Shown here piece by piece: positions 17,126-25,385 of a stretch of DNA of 38,318 nt. Each line of letters opens with the position of its first letter. Position 1 is the first letter of the stretch. The DNA is from Lachnospiraceae bacterium (lineage in GTDB: Bacteria > Bacillota > Clostridia > Lachnospirales > Lachnospiraceae): contig JAFQUB010000033.1 of the NCBI GenBank assembly GCA_017408735.1, positions 1 to 38,318 on the forward strand, given 5' to 3'. Position numbers and translations under genes: made by a program. The notes beneath the pieces are model-generated. The model saw only the letters and a program-made list of their open reading frames with translations. It was not told the DNA's origin and searched no databases.

Positions 17126-17175
17126 AAAGGAACTGTTGCACAGCTGTAAGAATCAGTTGTGTGCAGTTCCTTTTT
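17126..17175 (+). terminator. Terminator of the eight-gene operon
   Basis: AAAGGAACTG...CAGTTCCTTTTT forms a long stem with one bulge and several G-U pairs around a TAAGAAT loop, ending in five T. It starts 16 bases after the amylase stop. Confidence 0.85.
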
Positions 17176-17340
17176 GTGTATTTCTGGTAGAGAAAAAAGA
17201 AATGTTACGCATTTGTTAAAAAAACACATAAAATTGTAATTAAAACTCGAAAAAAATCTAAAAATAGGTATAAATGCACAAAAGAAAGATGGATTACTTG
17301 TGTATAACATACAAAGTGCAAAAAGAAAACGCTAAAAGAG

Positions 17341-17369
17341 TTGCAAAAAGTTGTGCAATATGTTAGTAT
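17341..17369 (+). promoter_or_regulatory. Promoter of the maltodextrin uptake operon
   Basis: TTGCAA, a 17-base spacer and TAGTAT lie about 125 bases before the binding-lipoprotein start. The predicted transcript start (about 17376) falls directly before the two operator-like boxes. Confidence 0.65.
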
Positions 17370-17382
17370 AAACATAGTTCAT

Positions 17383-17408
17383 CGGAAACGTTACCGAAAA
17401 CGATACCA
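17383..17408 (+). promoter_or_regulatory. Two LacI-type operator-like boxes
   Basis: CGGAAACGTTACC (17383-17395) and CGAAAACGATACC (17395-17407) are near-identical 13-mers with central CG, spaced 12 bp centre to centre, in direct orientation. The AAACGTT core is typical of LacI/CcpA-family operators. Their position just after the transcript start fits repression by road-block. The LacI-type protein at 22431 is the obvious candidate; CcpA is the alternative. The rest of 17176-17340 is AT-rich and shows nothing recognisable. Confidence 0.6.
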
Positions 17409-17495
17409 ATAGGTTGATTAGGTAGGCCGATGAGTGCATGCGATTGCATGTAGGGAGAAACATAATAATGAAATGAGAGAGAGAGGTAAAAATTT

Positions 17496-18932
17496 ATGAA
17501 GAAAAAGTTGGTTAGTACACTCTTAAGTGCAGCAATGGTATCAACAATGCTTATGGGTTGTGGCGGCGGAGACGCTTCTACAGAAGAAAGTAGCACAGAC
17601 ACACAGGAAACAACAGATGAAGCAGGAGATGAAGCTGAAGGCGAAGCAGAAGATGCAGAAGCAGGCGAAGATACAGCAGCATCTTCAGAAGGCGGAAAAG
17701 TTTACTACTTAAACTTCAAACCGGAAGTGGCATCTGATTGGGAAGCTTTAGCAGCATCTTACACAGAACAGACTGGTGTAGAAGTTAAAGTTGTAACAGC
17801 AGCAAGTGGTACTTACGAACAGACATTAAAGTCAGAAGTAGCTAAGACAGATGCTCCTACATTATTCCAGATTAACGGACCAATCGGATATCAGTCTTGG
17901 AAAGATTATTGTTTAGATTTATCTGGTACAGATTTCTATAGCTGGTTATCAGATAAGAGCCTTGCCATTACAGATGGTGATGGCGTATACGGTATCCCAT
18001 ACGTAGTAGAAGGTTACGGTATTATCTATAATGATAAAATCATGAGAGATTACTTTGCATTAGCTGATAAAGCAGTTGAAATTTCATCAGTAGCAGAAAT
18101 TAAGAACTTTGATACATTAAAAGCAGTTGTTGAAGATATGCAGGCTAAGAAAGACCAGTTAGGAATCGAAGGTGTATTCGCTTCCACATCTTTCAAAGCA
18201 GGTGAAGACTGGAGATGGCAGACACACTTAGCTAACCTTCCAATCTACTATGAATTCAAAGACAATGGTGTATCAGATGCAAACGAAATCGCATTAACAT
18301 ACGCAGACAACTACAAAAACATTTTTGATTTATACATCAACAACTCCTGTACAGAAAAGCAGCAGTTAGGAACAAAGAGTGTTGAAGACTCAATGGCTGA
18401 ATTTGCATTAGGTAAAGTAGCTATGGTTCAGAATGGTAACTGGGGCTGGGGACAGGTCAGCGGAACAGACGGAAACGTAGTTGCAGCTGAAGATGTTAAA
18501 TTCCTTCCAATCTACACAGGTGTAGCAGGTGAAGAAACACAGGGATTATGTGTAGGTACAGAAAACTATATGTGTGTAAACAGCCAGGTATCTGAAGCTG
18601 ACCAGCAGGCAACAATCGAATTTGTTGAATGGGTATTCAATTCAGAAGAAGGTAAAGCATTTGCAACTGAAAAATTAGGTATCGTGCCATTTACAACATT
18701 TACTGATGATGAAAAACCAAGCGATCCACTTGGACTTGAAGTTTGCAGATATATGGAAGATAGCTCTTTAACATCAGTATCTTGGAACTTTACAGCATTC
18801 CCAAGCCAGACATTCAAAGATCAGTTGGGATATGCATTATTAGACTACTGTAATGAAACTTCAGACTGGGACGGTGTTGTATCAGCATTCGTTGATGGCT
18901 GGAAGACAGAAAAAGAAGCAAGCGCTGAATAA
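17496..18932 (+). CDS. malE: Maltodextrin-binding lipoprotein of a CUT1 ABC transporter
   Basis: This 478-residue extracellular solute-binding lipoprotein has a signal peptide with lipobox LMGC (Cys22). It is followed by an acidic, low-complexity tether (about residues 25-65, rich in E, A, D and T) that holds the binding domain off the membrane. The binding fold runs from VYYLNFKPE to the end, with GVYGIPYVVEGYGIIYN, an aromatic-rich stretch WRWQTH, and FALGKVAMVQNGNWGWGQV. Aromatic residues of this kind stack on sugars. It is the first gene of an operon with two permeases, malQ and a lacI-type regulator, hence the maltodextrin assignment; the sugar specificity itself is inferred. AGAGAGG lies about 10 bases before the ATG. 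A hairpin after the stop may raise its expression above that of the permeases. Confidence 0.9.
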   Translation: MKKKLVSTLLSAAMVSTMLMGCGGGDASTEESSTDTQETTDEAGDEAEGEAEDAEAGEDTAASSEGGKVYYLNFKPEVASDWEALAASYTEQTGVEVKVVTAASGTYEQTLKSEVAKTDAPTLFQINGPIGYQSWKDYCLDLSGTDFYSWLSDKSLAITDGDGVYGIPYVVEGYGIIYNDKIMRDYFALADKAVEISSVAEIKNFDTLKAVVEDMQAKKDQLGIEGVFASTSFKAGEDWRWQTHLANLPIYYEFKDNGVSDANEIALTYADNYKNIFDLYINNSCTEKQQLGTKSVEDSMAEFALGKVAMVQNGNWGWGQVSGTDGNVVAAEDVKFLPIYTGVAGEETQGLCVGTENYMCVNSQVSEADQQATIEFVEWVFNSEEGKAFATEKLGIVPFTTFTDDEKPSDPLGLEVCRYMEDSSLTSVSWNFTAFPSQTFKDQLGYALLDYCNETSDWDGVVSAFVDGWKTEKEASAE

Positions 18933-19008
18933 AAATAGGATTCGCGTATTGCATAAGCAGTATGAATATATTGGGTGGGTGCAGTGTCAAAGCTGCCCCG
19001 CTTGTTAA

Positions 19009-19047
19009 AGACAATAGAAAGTACGCTTTGCGAACTTTCTATTGTTT
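19009..19047 (+). terminator. Intercistronic hairpin between binding-protein and permease genes
   Basis: A 12-bp perfect stem (ACAATAGAAAGT with ACTTTCTATTGT) is extended by a G-U and an A-T pair at its base and a CGC/GCG pair at the top, and followed by TTAGTTTT. Placed in the 180-base gap after the lipoprotein gene, it probably acts as a partial terminator or 3' stabiliser giving excess binding protein over permease. Confidence 0.7.
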
Positions 19048-19112
19048 AGTTTTCAGAGAATGAAAACAGAAAATAATATTATGAGAAAGAAAATGAGAAG
19101 GAGAGGGTTTTA

Positions 19113-19958
19113 ATGCAGAAAGCACTGAAAAAGTATTTTCCAATCTTTGCATTACCAACATTAGTTGCATTTATTATTGCATTCGTGGTACCGTTCTGTA
19201 TGGGTATTTACTTATCATTTTGTAAATTCCGTACTGTAACAAATGCAGAATTTAACGGATTGGCAAACTACGCAAAGGCGTTTGCAAATAAGGATTTTTT
19301 GAATGCGTTAATTTTTACTGTTGAATTTACTGTTGTAGCAGTAATTACAATTAACGTATTATCATTCTTACTTGCATTATTATTAACAAAGGGAATTAAA
19401 GGAACAAATATTTTCAGAACAGTATTCTTTATGCCAAACTTAATTGGTGGTATCGTACTGGGATATATTTGGCAGTTGATTATTAACGGTATTTTATTAA
19501 AGGTAGTAGGACAGGATATTTACTATAACCCAAGTTATGGTTTTTGGGGCTTGATTATCCTGATGAACTGGCAGCAGATTGGTTACATGATGATTATTTA
19601 TGTGGCTGGTATTCAGAATGTTCCACCGGAATTAATTGAAGCTGCTAAGATTGATGGAGCTACTACATGGCAGACATTAAAGAGTGTAACAATTCCAATG
19701 GTTATGTCTTCCTTTACTATTTGTCTGTTCTTAACATTAACAAACTCATTTAAGTTATTTGACCAGAACTTAGCGTTGACAGCAGGTCTTCCGGCAAGAA
19801 AAACTGCTATGTTAGCATTAGATATTTATAATACGTTCTATGGAAGGACCGGTTGGGAAGGTGTAGGTCAGGCGAAAGCAGTTGTATTCTTCCTGATTGT
19901 AGCGGTGATTTCCTTAACACAGCTTGTTGTTACAAGAAGTAAGGAGGTTGAAAACTAA
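19113..19958 (+). CDS. malF: Sugar ABC transporter permease, MalF type
   Basis: This 281-residue inner-membrane permease has six hydrophobic segments. The cytoplasmic EAA loop that docks the ATPase is visible as EAAKIDGATTWQTLKSVTIP (about residues 177-196). The N-terminus is short, as in Gram-positive MalF proteins that lack the extra helices and the P2 loop of the enteric one. GGAGAGGG precedes the ATG. Its stop overlaps the start of the next permease by one base (TAATG), a sign of translational coupling. No ATPase gene is present in the window, so a shared MsmX/MalK-type ATPase encoded elsewhere is expected. Confidence 0.92.
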   Translation: MQKALKKYFPIFALPTLVAFIIAFVVPFCMGIYLSFCKFRTVTNAEFNGLANYAKAFANKDFLNALIFTVEFTVVAVITINVLSFLLALLLTKGIKGTNIFRTVFFMPNLIGGIVLGYIWQLIINGILLKVVGQDIYYNPSYGFWGLIILMNWQQIGYMMIIYVAGIQNVPPELIEAAKIDGATTWQTLKSVTIPMVMSSFTICLFLTLTNSFKLFDQNLALTAGLPARKTAMLALDIYNTFYGRTGWEGVGQAKAVVFFLIVAVISLTQLVVTRSKEVEN

Positions 19959-20830
19959 TGGCTAAAAAGAAAAAGACAGCGAATGAAATAGATACACCTC
20001 AGGTATCAAAAGCCCAGGGAATTATTATTGGAGTATTCCTTGCTATTTTATCAATTTTATTCCTGGCACCAATATTTATTGTATTGCTTAACTCTTTTAA
20101 GAGTAAACTATACATAAGTGCAGAACCATTTAATTTTCCAGATGCAAAAACATTTGTAGGCTTATCAAACTATACAGATGGTGCAGTTAAGATTGGATTT
20201 TTCCAGTCCTTTGGATGGTCACTGTTTATTACGGTATTATCTGTTGGAGTTATCGTATTGTTTACAGCTATGACAGCATGGGTAATTACAAGAATTAAGT
20301 CTAAATTTACAAGCATGTTATACTACTTCTTTGTATTTGCCATGATTGTACCATTCCAGATGGTAATGTTTACAATGACTTTTGTTGCAAATAGATTGCA
20401 TTTAGACAATCCAGTTGGTATAATAATAATCTACCTTGGTTTTGGCTCAGGTCTTTCTGTATTTATGTTTAGCGGATTTGTGAAAGCGATTCCAATTGCA
20501 ATGGAAGAAGCTGCCATGATTGATGGATGTAATCCGCTTCAGACATTCTTTAACATTGTATTCCCAATGTTAAAGCCAACAGCAATCACAGTAGCAATCT
20601 TAAATGCTATGTGGGTTTGGAATGACTACTTGTTACCATATTTGATTTTAGGTACAGAAAATAAGACGATTCCAATTGCTATTCAGTACTTACGTGGTGG
20701 TTATGGTTCCGTAGATATGGGTGCCATGATGGCGATGCTGGTACTTGCAATTGTTCCAATTATTATTTTCTATCTCACCTGTCAGAAATATATTATTAAG
20801 GGTGTTGTAGCAGGTGCCGTAAAAGGTTAG
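19958..20830 (+). CDS. malG: Sugar ABC transporter permease, MalG type
   Basis: This 290-residue inner-membrane permease forms the second half of the transport channel. It has a short cytoplasmic N-terminus, six hydrophobic segments and an EAA loop (EEAAMIDGCNPLQTFFNIVF, about residues 187-206). The C-terminus ends KYIIKGVVAGAVKG, typical of MalG-like permeases. The start codon overlaps the preceding permease stop. The 76-base gap to malQ contains a small hairpin. Confidence 0.92.
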   Translation: MAKKKKTANEIDTPQVSKAQGIIIGVFLAILSILFLAPIFIVLLNSFKSKLYISAEPFNFPDAKTFVGLSNYTDGAVKIGFFQSFGWSLFITVLSVGVIVLFTAMTAWVITRIKSKFTSMLYYFFVFAMIVPFQMVMFTMTFVANRLHLDNPVGIIIIYLGFGSGLSVFMFSGFVKAIPIAMEEAAMIDGCNPLQTFFNIVFPMLKPTAITVAILNAMWVWNDYLLPYLILGTENKTIPIAIQYLRGGYGSVDMGAMMAMLVLAIVPIIIFYLTCQKYIIKGVVAGAVKG

Positions 20831-20842
20831 TTAAAATGGGTC

Positions 20843-20869
20843 AGAGTGCTTCTTTTATGGGAGCACTCT
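20843..20869 (+). other. Small hairpin between malG and malQ
   Basis: AGAGTGCT and AGCACTCT form an 8-bp perfect stem around an 11-base loop. No U-run follows, so it is more likely an mRNA processing or stability element than a terminator. Confidence 0.45.
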
Positions 20870-20906
20870 AAAACTTATCATAAAGGAAAAGAGAGGATTA
20901 GAAAAA

Positions 20907-22394
20907 ATGAGAGCTAGCGGTGTGTTATTACCAATCTCCAGTTTGCCATCAAACTATGGCATTGGAACTTTTTCAAAGGAAGCGTATCGGTTTGTGGACC
21001 AGTTACAGGAAGCAGGTCAGACTTACTGGCAGATTCTTCCATTAGGACCAACCGGATATGGAGATTCACCATATCAGTCATTTTCCACTTTTGCTGGAAA
21101 TCCATACTATATTGATTTGGAAGCACTGATTGAGGAAGGTTTATTAACAAGAGAAGAATGTGACGCTTGTGATTTTGGTGACAATGAAAATTACATAGAT
21201 TATGAAAAGATTTATTTTGCACGTTTTGATATTTTGAGAAAAGCTTACGAAAGAAGTAATATTAAAGAAAATCAGGATTTTGTAGAATTTAAGGAAAAAA
21301 ATGCATATTGGTTAGATGATTATGCATTATATATGGCAGTAAAAAATAAATTTGAAGGTAAGGCTTGGATTGAGTGGGATACAGATATCCGTAACAGAGA
21401 AACCAAAGCCATGAAAGCATATAGAGAAGAATTAGCAGACGAAATTACATTTTATGAATTCCAGCAGTACACATTTGCAAAACAGTGGCTTAAGTTAAAG
21501 GAATATGCAAATGAAAAAGGTATTAAAATTATCGGAGATATTCCGATTTATGTGGCATTTGATGGTTCTGACAGCTGGTCAAATCCAAAGTTGTTCCAGT
21601 TTAATGAAGAAGGATTGCCGGTAGCTGTAGCAGGATGCCCACCAGATGCATTCTCAGAAACAGGTCAGCTTTGGGGAAATCCTTTATATGATTGGGAATA
21701 TCATAAGAAGACAGGATATAAGTGGTGGCTTCAGAGAGTTGCTTACTGTTTCGAATTATATGATGTAGTTCGTATCGACCATTTCAGAGGATTTGATGAA
21801 TATTATTCAATTCCTTACGGAGATGAAACAGCAGTAAACGGAAAATGGATGCCGGGTCCGGGATATGATTTATTCAAGAAGCTGAATACAAAGCTTGGAG
21901 ATATGGACATTATTGCGGAAGATTTAGGATTTTTAACAGACACTGTATTAGAATTGTTAAAGCAGACAGGATATCCTGGAATGAAGATTTTACAGTTTGC
22001 ATTTGACTCCAGAGAAGAAAGCGATTACTTACCACACAACTATACAAGTAACAGTATCGTATATACAGGTACTCATGACAACGATACTGTTCGTGGCTGG
22101 TATGATGTGATTCCGGAATGTGATAAAGAATTTGCAAAACAGTATATGAATAATGCGGCAACACCGGAAGAAGACATTCATTGGGATTTCATTCGTCTTG
22201 CTATGGCAAGTGTATCTGATACATGTATTATTCCATTACAGGATTATTTGGGTCTTGGAGCAGAAGCAAGAATCAATGTTCCATCCACATTAGGTACAAA
22301 CTGGAAGTGGCGTATGGGGAAAGAAGATTTCACAGATGAAATCATTGAAAAAATAAAAGATATGACTAAATTGTATTCAAGATTAGCAAAATAA
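20907..22394 (+). CDS. malQ: 4-alpha-glucanotransferase (amylomaltase, GH77)
   Basis: This 495-residue cytoplasmic disproportionating enzyme transfers glucan segments between maltodextrins and releases glucose. GH77 hallmarks: SGVLLPISSLPSNYGIG at the N-terminus, WQILPLGPTGYGDSPYQS, nucleophile D291 in VRIDHFRGF, acid/base E338 in IIAEDLG, and D391 in TGTHDNDT. The length is standard for the bacterial type. It lies after the two permease genes of the uptake operon, where it would process imported maltodextrins. Its close link with the transporter and the LacI-type regulator supports the maltodextrin assignment of the whole operon. Confidence 0.96.
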   Translation: MRASGVLLPISSLPSNYGIGTFSKEAYRFVDQLQEAGQTYWQILPLGPTGYGDSPYQSFSTFAGNPYYIDLEALIEEGLLTREECDACDFGDNENYIDYEKIYFARFDILRKAYERSNIKENQDFVEFKEKNAYWLDDYALYMAVKNKFEGKAWIEWDTDIRNRETKAMKAYREELADEITFYEFQQYTFAKQWLKLKEYANEKGIKIIGDIPIYVAFDGSDSWSNPKLFQFNEEGLPVAVAGCPPDAFSETGQLWGNPLYDWEYHKKTGYKWWLQRVAYCFELYDVVRIDHFRGFDEYYSIPYGDETAVNGKWMPGPGYDLFKKLNTKLGDMDIIAEDLGFLTDTVLELLKQTGYPGMKILQFAFDSREESDYLPHNYTSNSIVYTGTHDNDTVRGWYDVIPECDKEFAKQYMNNAATPEEDIHWDFIRLAMASVSDTCIIPLQDYLGLGAEARINVPSTLGTNWKWRMGKEDFTDEIIEKIKDMTKLYSRLAK

Positions 22395-22430
22395 CTATAT
22401 AATATAACAAATGTAAGGTGACGGGGTAGC

Positions 22431-23474
22431 ATGGAAACAATAACTATAAAAGATATTGCGAAACTGTGCGGTGTTGGGGTAAGCACAGTTTCCAGAGCTA
22501 TGAACGATCATCCGGATATTAATCCGGAAACCAAGCAGATGATTATGGACGTTATTCGGGAAAATAACTATATTCCAAATAACAGTGCGAGAAATTTAAA
22601 ACGTACAGATTCCAAAAATATTGCGGTTTTAGTCAAGGGGGTGGATAACCCCCTTTTTAGTAGGATGATTCGTGTCATAGAAGAGGAAATTGGAAAGAAA
22701 AAATATTCCATGGTGGTTCATCAGGTAGAATATTACGAAGATGAAGTAGAAGCAGCCTTGGAATTAGAGCAGGAAAAAAGACTTTGCGGAATTATTTTTT
22801 TAGGTGGTTTTTACTCAGAAAGTTCAGAAAGTCTGGCACGGCTGAAAGCACCGGTAGTTTTGGTGACAAGCGCAAAGCCGCAATTTGAACAAAACAGCAC
22901 ATATTCCGCAGTGTCGGTGGACGATATAAGGGAAAGCTATAAAATGGTGGACTACTTATGCAGACAGGGACACAAGGATATTGCGATTATTACCGCAACA
23001 ATGCATGATGAAAGTGTTGGAAAATTAAGACTTTTAGGATATTATAAGGCATTACAGGAGAATAATATTAACGTAAACGAAAAATTGGTTAAATACATGG
23101 ATGAAGGTGAAGACTATTCCATGGGACGTGGTTATCAACTGATGACTGAGCTTTTAGAATCGGGGGAAAAGATTAGTGCAGTGTTTGCCATATCAGACAG
23201 TCTTGCAATTGGTGCATGTCGTGCCATTCATGATAAAGGGTTACAGGTTCCGGAAGATATTGCGGTGGCAGGATTCGACGGAATTGATATAGCATCTTAC
23301 TATAGCCCATCATTAACCACAATTATACAGCCTATGGAAGCAATTGCCAAAGAGGCAACTCAGATATTATTTAATGTAATACGTGATAAGTCAATGCATA
23401 CGCGCAAGTTTTTTGAAGGCGAGCTTGCAGTAAGGGAATCAACAGAAAACAATAAGGAAAACTCTGCTGACTGA
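22431..23474 (+). CDS. LacI-family transcriptional regulator
   Basis: This 347-residue DNA-binding regulator has an N-terminal LacI helix-turn-helix (ITIKDIAKLCGVGVSTVSRA, residues 4-23), a hinge-type helix region (NNSARNLKRT), and a periplasmic-binding-protein-like effector domain (about 60-335, with AVAGFDGIDIASYYSPSLTT near the end). It is the last gene of the maltodextrin uptake operon, 36 bases after malQ. It probably controls the promoter at 17341 through the paired boxes at 17383-17408, with maltose or a maltodextrin as inducer; this is inferred from position and family. A weak internal -10 (TATAAT at 22398) without a good -35 may give some independent expression. It could also be a regulator of the two amylase units, but no similar box was seen there. 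Confidence 0.93.
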   Translation: METITIKDIAKLCGVGVSTVSRAMNDHPDINPETKQMIMDVIRENNYIPNNSARNLKRTDSKNIAVLVKGVDNPLFSRMIRVIEEEIGKKKYSMVVHQVEYYEDEVEAALELEQEKRLCGIIFLGGFYSESSESLARLKAPVVLVTSAKPQFEQNSTYSAVSVDDIRESYKMVDYLCRQGHKDIAIITATMHDESVGKLRLLGYYKALQENNINVNEKLVKYMDEGEDYSMGRGYQLMTELLESGEKISAVFAISDSLAIGACRAIHDKGLQVPEDIAVAGFDGIDIASYYSPSLTTIIQPMEAIAKEATQILFNVIRDKSMHTRKFFEGELAVRESTENNKENSAD

Positions 23475-23491
23475 AGTCGGTGGAGTTTTCC
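23456..23491 (+). terminator. Hairpin overlapping the regulator stop codon
   Basis: GGAAAACTC (23456-23464) pairs with GAGTTTTCC (23483-23491), with a further internal GACT/AGTC match. No U-run follows (CGCGTTG). It may be a weak terminator or an mRNA 3' protector for the uptake operon. Confidence 0.5.
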
Positions 23492-23515
23492 GCGTTGTAG
23501 CAAAAGGAGATTAAA

Positions 23516-24841
23516 ATGAAAAAAGGTTGGAAAATTGGTATCGGCGTGGTGGCAGCGTCAGTGATAGTGATAGTTCTCGGCGTTATTATCGCTGTGGCTG
23601 GGAAATCGGACCAGCGTAATGAAGCATTAAAGGCAATACAGAATTTTTTTGAAGTAAGCAAAGAAAATGAACTGAACCGGTATTTGGAATATTGCAGCTT
23701 TGAAGATATGTTTTATGAAAAAGATACCCAGGTATCCGGTACATTCTACACAGATATTGCTAAGATGACCGTACAGGCAGATTTGGAAGGAACCATTGAT
23801 AAGTCCGGAAAAATGGTAAAAGTGCTGGGAGATGTAGGTTTGGGTGGAATGCCATTTGCAGAATTTGATGTATACAGCGATGATACTAATTTATATGTGG
23901 ATTCTGAAATATTTCAGGATAAATTATTGAAATTTAATTACACAGAAAATTTGGATCAACTGGGAAAAGAATACGGTATAAGCCATAGAAATGTTACAAT
24001 TTTGCAGAAAGGCTATATTTCCTTGTTTCAAATGGCAGTCAGCCGGAGCAAGTATGAAAAAATAGAAGAATTGTTGAAAAATGACAAGTTAAAAGAAGAT
24101 TTATTACAGATATATGAGAATATGACGGTAGAACGTCAGGAGAACCCGGACCAGGTGGCGGGGGGATATCTTTACCAGGTAAACTTTCCGGCAGAAGATA
24201 TGAAGCTTTTTTTACAGGACATGTCTGTTGTATATCCGGAATTTGAACAGGATGGTTATTTAAACCTTGTAAATAAGCTGGTCAGCACAGAAAAAGGTAT
24301 GGAAATTACTGTGCTTGTAAATGCAGATGGAGCCACCACAGAGCTTTCCATAGATAATGTAGAAAGTGGCTATGGAATGCTGTTAAAGCGTAATGAACTG
24401 GAAAAAGAAGACAATTCGGGATTCGAAAGTCAGTTCTGTATGACTGTAATGAAAGATGGGGCAGGTATTATAAATGGAGAAATTTTGTTTGAGTATTCTG
24501 CAACAGATGGAGCATTTGTTCTAGAGGCAAGAGAAGACATTACAGGAATAAATGTATCAGCTTCCGGTACTATGGATGCCGACAGCAAAAAGGAAAAATT
24601 TATAGTTAATATAGCAGAGATGAAAATATTCCGTGGTAAACACGATGTAGATTTAAAGGCGGATATTGAGATTGCATTTGGAGATTACACGGCAGAACTT
24701 CCGAAAAAAAGTGAATTAGATTTGATTCATGGAGATATACAGGAACTGCAGAAAGCAGAAACACAGCTGTGGGAGGAAATAGACAGCATTGCAGGTACTG
24801 AAATCCGACAGTTCCTAAATTCAATTGGTTTTAGTTTTTAA
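23516..24841 (+). CDS. Membrane-anchored extracellular protein of unknown function
   Basis: The 441-residue product is not recognised. Residues 1-4 are basic, and residues 5-27 form one hydrophobic segment (IGIGVVAASVIVIVLGVIIA), giving an N-terminal anchor with the rest outside the cell. The outer part is acidic, with alternating beta-like stretches (VSGTFYTDIAKMTVQADLEG, ADIEIAFGDYTAEL), and reads like a lipoprotein-type or adhesin-like beta fold. No cysteine lipobox, enzyme motif or repeat is visible. AAAGGAG precedes the ATG. It follows the LacI-type gene by 41 bases and may be read through from that operon. Its 3' end overlaps the convergent CYTH gene by 11 bases. Confidence 0.75.
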   Translation: MKKGWKIGIGVVAASVIVIVLGVIIAVAGKSDQRNEALKAIQNFFEVSKENELNRYLEYCSFEDMFYEKDTQVSGTFYTDIAKMTVQADLEGTIDKSGKMVKVLGDVGLGGMPFAEFDVYSDDTNLYVDSEIFQDKLLKFNYTENLDQLGKEYGISHRNVTILQKGYISLFQMAVSRSKYEKIEELLKNDKLKEDLLQIYENMTVERQENPDQVAGGYLYQVNFPAEDMKLFLQDMSVVYPEFEQDGYLNLVNKLVSTEKGMEITVLVNADGATTELSIDNVESGYGMLLKRNELEKEDNSGFESQFCMTVMKDGAGIINGEILFEYSATDGAFVLEAREDITGINVSASGTMDADSKKEKFIVNIAEMKIFRGKHDVDLKADIEIAFGDYTAELPKKSELDLIHGDIQELQKAETQLWEEIDSIAGTEIRQFLNSIGFSF

Positions 24842-25289
24842 GATGTGCGCCCTTGCTCATGGCACTGTTGTGATAGCTGCCATCAAAGGTGACATCTTCA
24901 CCAAACCATTCCGGCGGGCTGAAATTTTCAGCTTCTTCTAAGGTAGCGAATTCCACCTCCGCCATGTAAAGGGGAGCGAATGGGGCATCAAACACATCCA
25001 GCTCGATGGTGTGGGTGGCATCTAATGGAATCAGATATCGTACTTTTGATATCAGATATCCATCAGCTTTTGGTTTTAAATGTTCATAGGCTTCTTGAGT
25101 CAGTGGAAGATTATATTCTTCCCGACTCATCAAGCCTTTTGATTTATAGGTTAAAAAATATTCATCGTTTTGTCTTCGAATTCTTACCACAGGGGAAGTG
25201 CATAAGTAGCCCTGTTCGATTCTTTTGTGTGGATAAGTTTCTAAATTATCCGGTAAAGTGTGAATTAAATATTTACGTTCAATTTCCAT
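24831..25289 (-). CDS. CYTH-domain protein (triphosphate tunnel metalloenzyme)
   Basis: This 152-residue cytoplasmic protein starts with the CYTH signature ExExK (MEIERKYL: E2, E4, K6). Alternating charged strands follow (QGYLCTSPVVRIRRQNDEY, YFLTYKS, HTIELDVFDAP, MAEVEFATLEEA), as expected for the eight-stranded tunnel that binds triphosphates and divalent metal. Known relatives hydrolyse inorganic triphosphate or thiamine triphosphate, or make cAMP; short single-domain bacterial forms are mostly triphosphatases. GGAG lies 7 bases before its ATG. It is convergent with the membrane-anchored protein (11-base overlap) and divergent from the DJ-1-like gene. Confidence 0.9.
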   Translation of the reverse strand: MEIERKYLIHTLPDNLETYPHKRIEQGYLCTSPVVRIRRQNDEYFLTYKSKGLMSREEYNLPLTQEAYEHLKPKADGYLISKVRYLIPLDATHTIELDVFDAPFAPLYMAEVEFATLEEAENFSPPEWFGEDVTFDGSYHNSAMSKGAHLKN

Positions 25290-25307
25290 AGTTTTCTCCA
25301 GATTTCA

Positions 25308-25335
25308 TTGAAATTTTATTTATTTTTACTATAAT
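25308..25335 (+). promoter_or_regulatory. Promoter of the DJ-1 / ABC exporter unit
   Basis: TTGAAA, a 16-base spacer and TATAAT lie 50 bases before ATG 25386. Confidence 0.65.
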
Positions 25336-25385
25336 GATTATATGCAATTTGTTAAAATTTAGCAAGAAGAAAGGATGTAGAGAAT

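Noticed and set aside
17527..17712. 61-codon frame inside the binding-lipoprotein gene
   Set aside because: It is a frame shadow of the acidic, repeat-like tether (Gln/Lys-rich translation), with no ribosome binding site.
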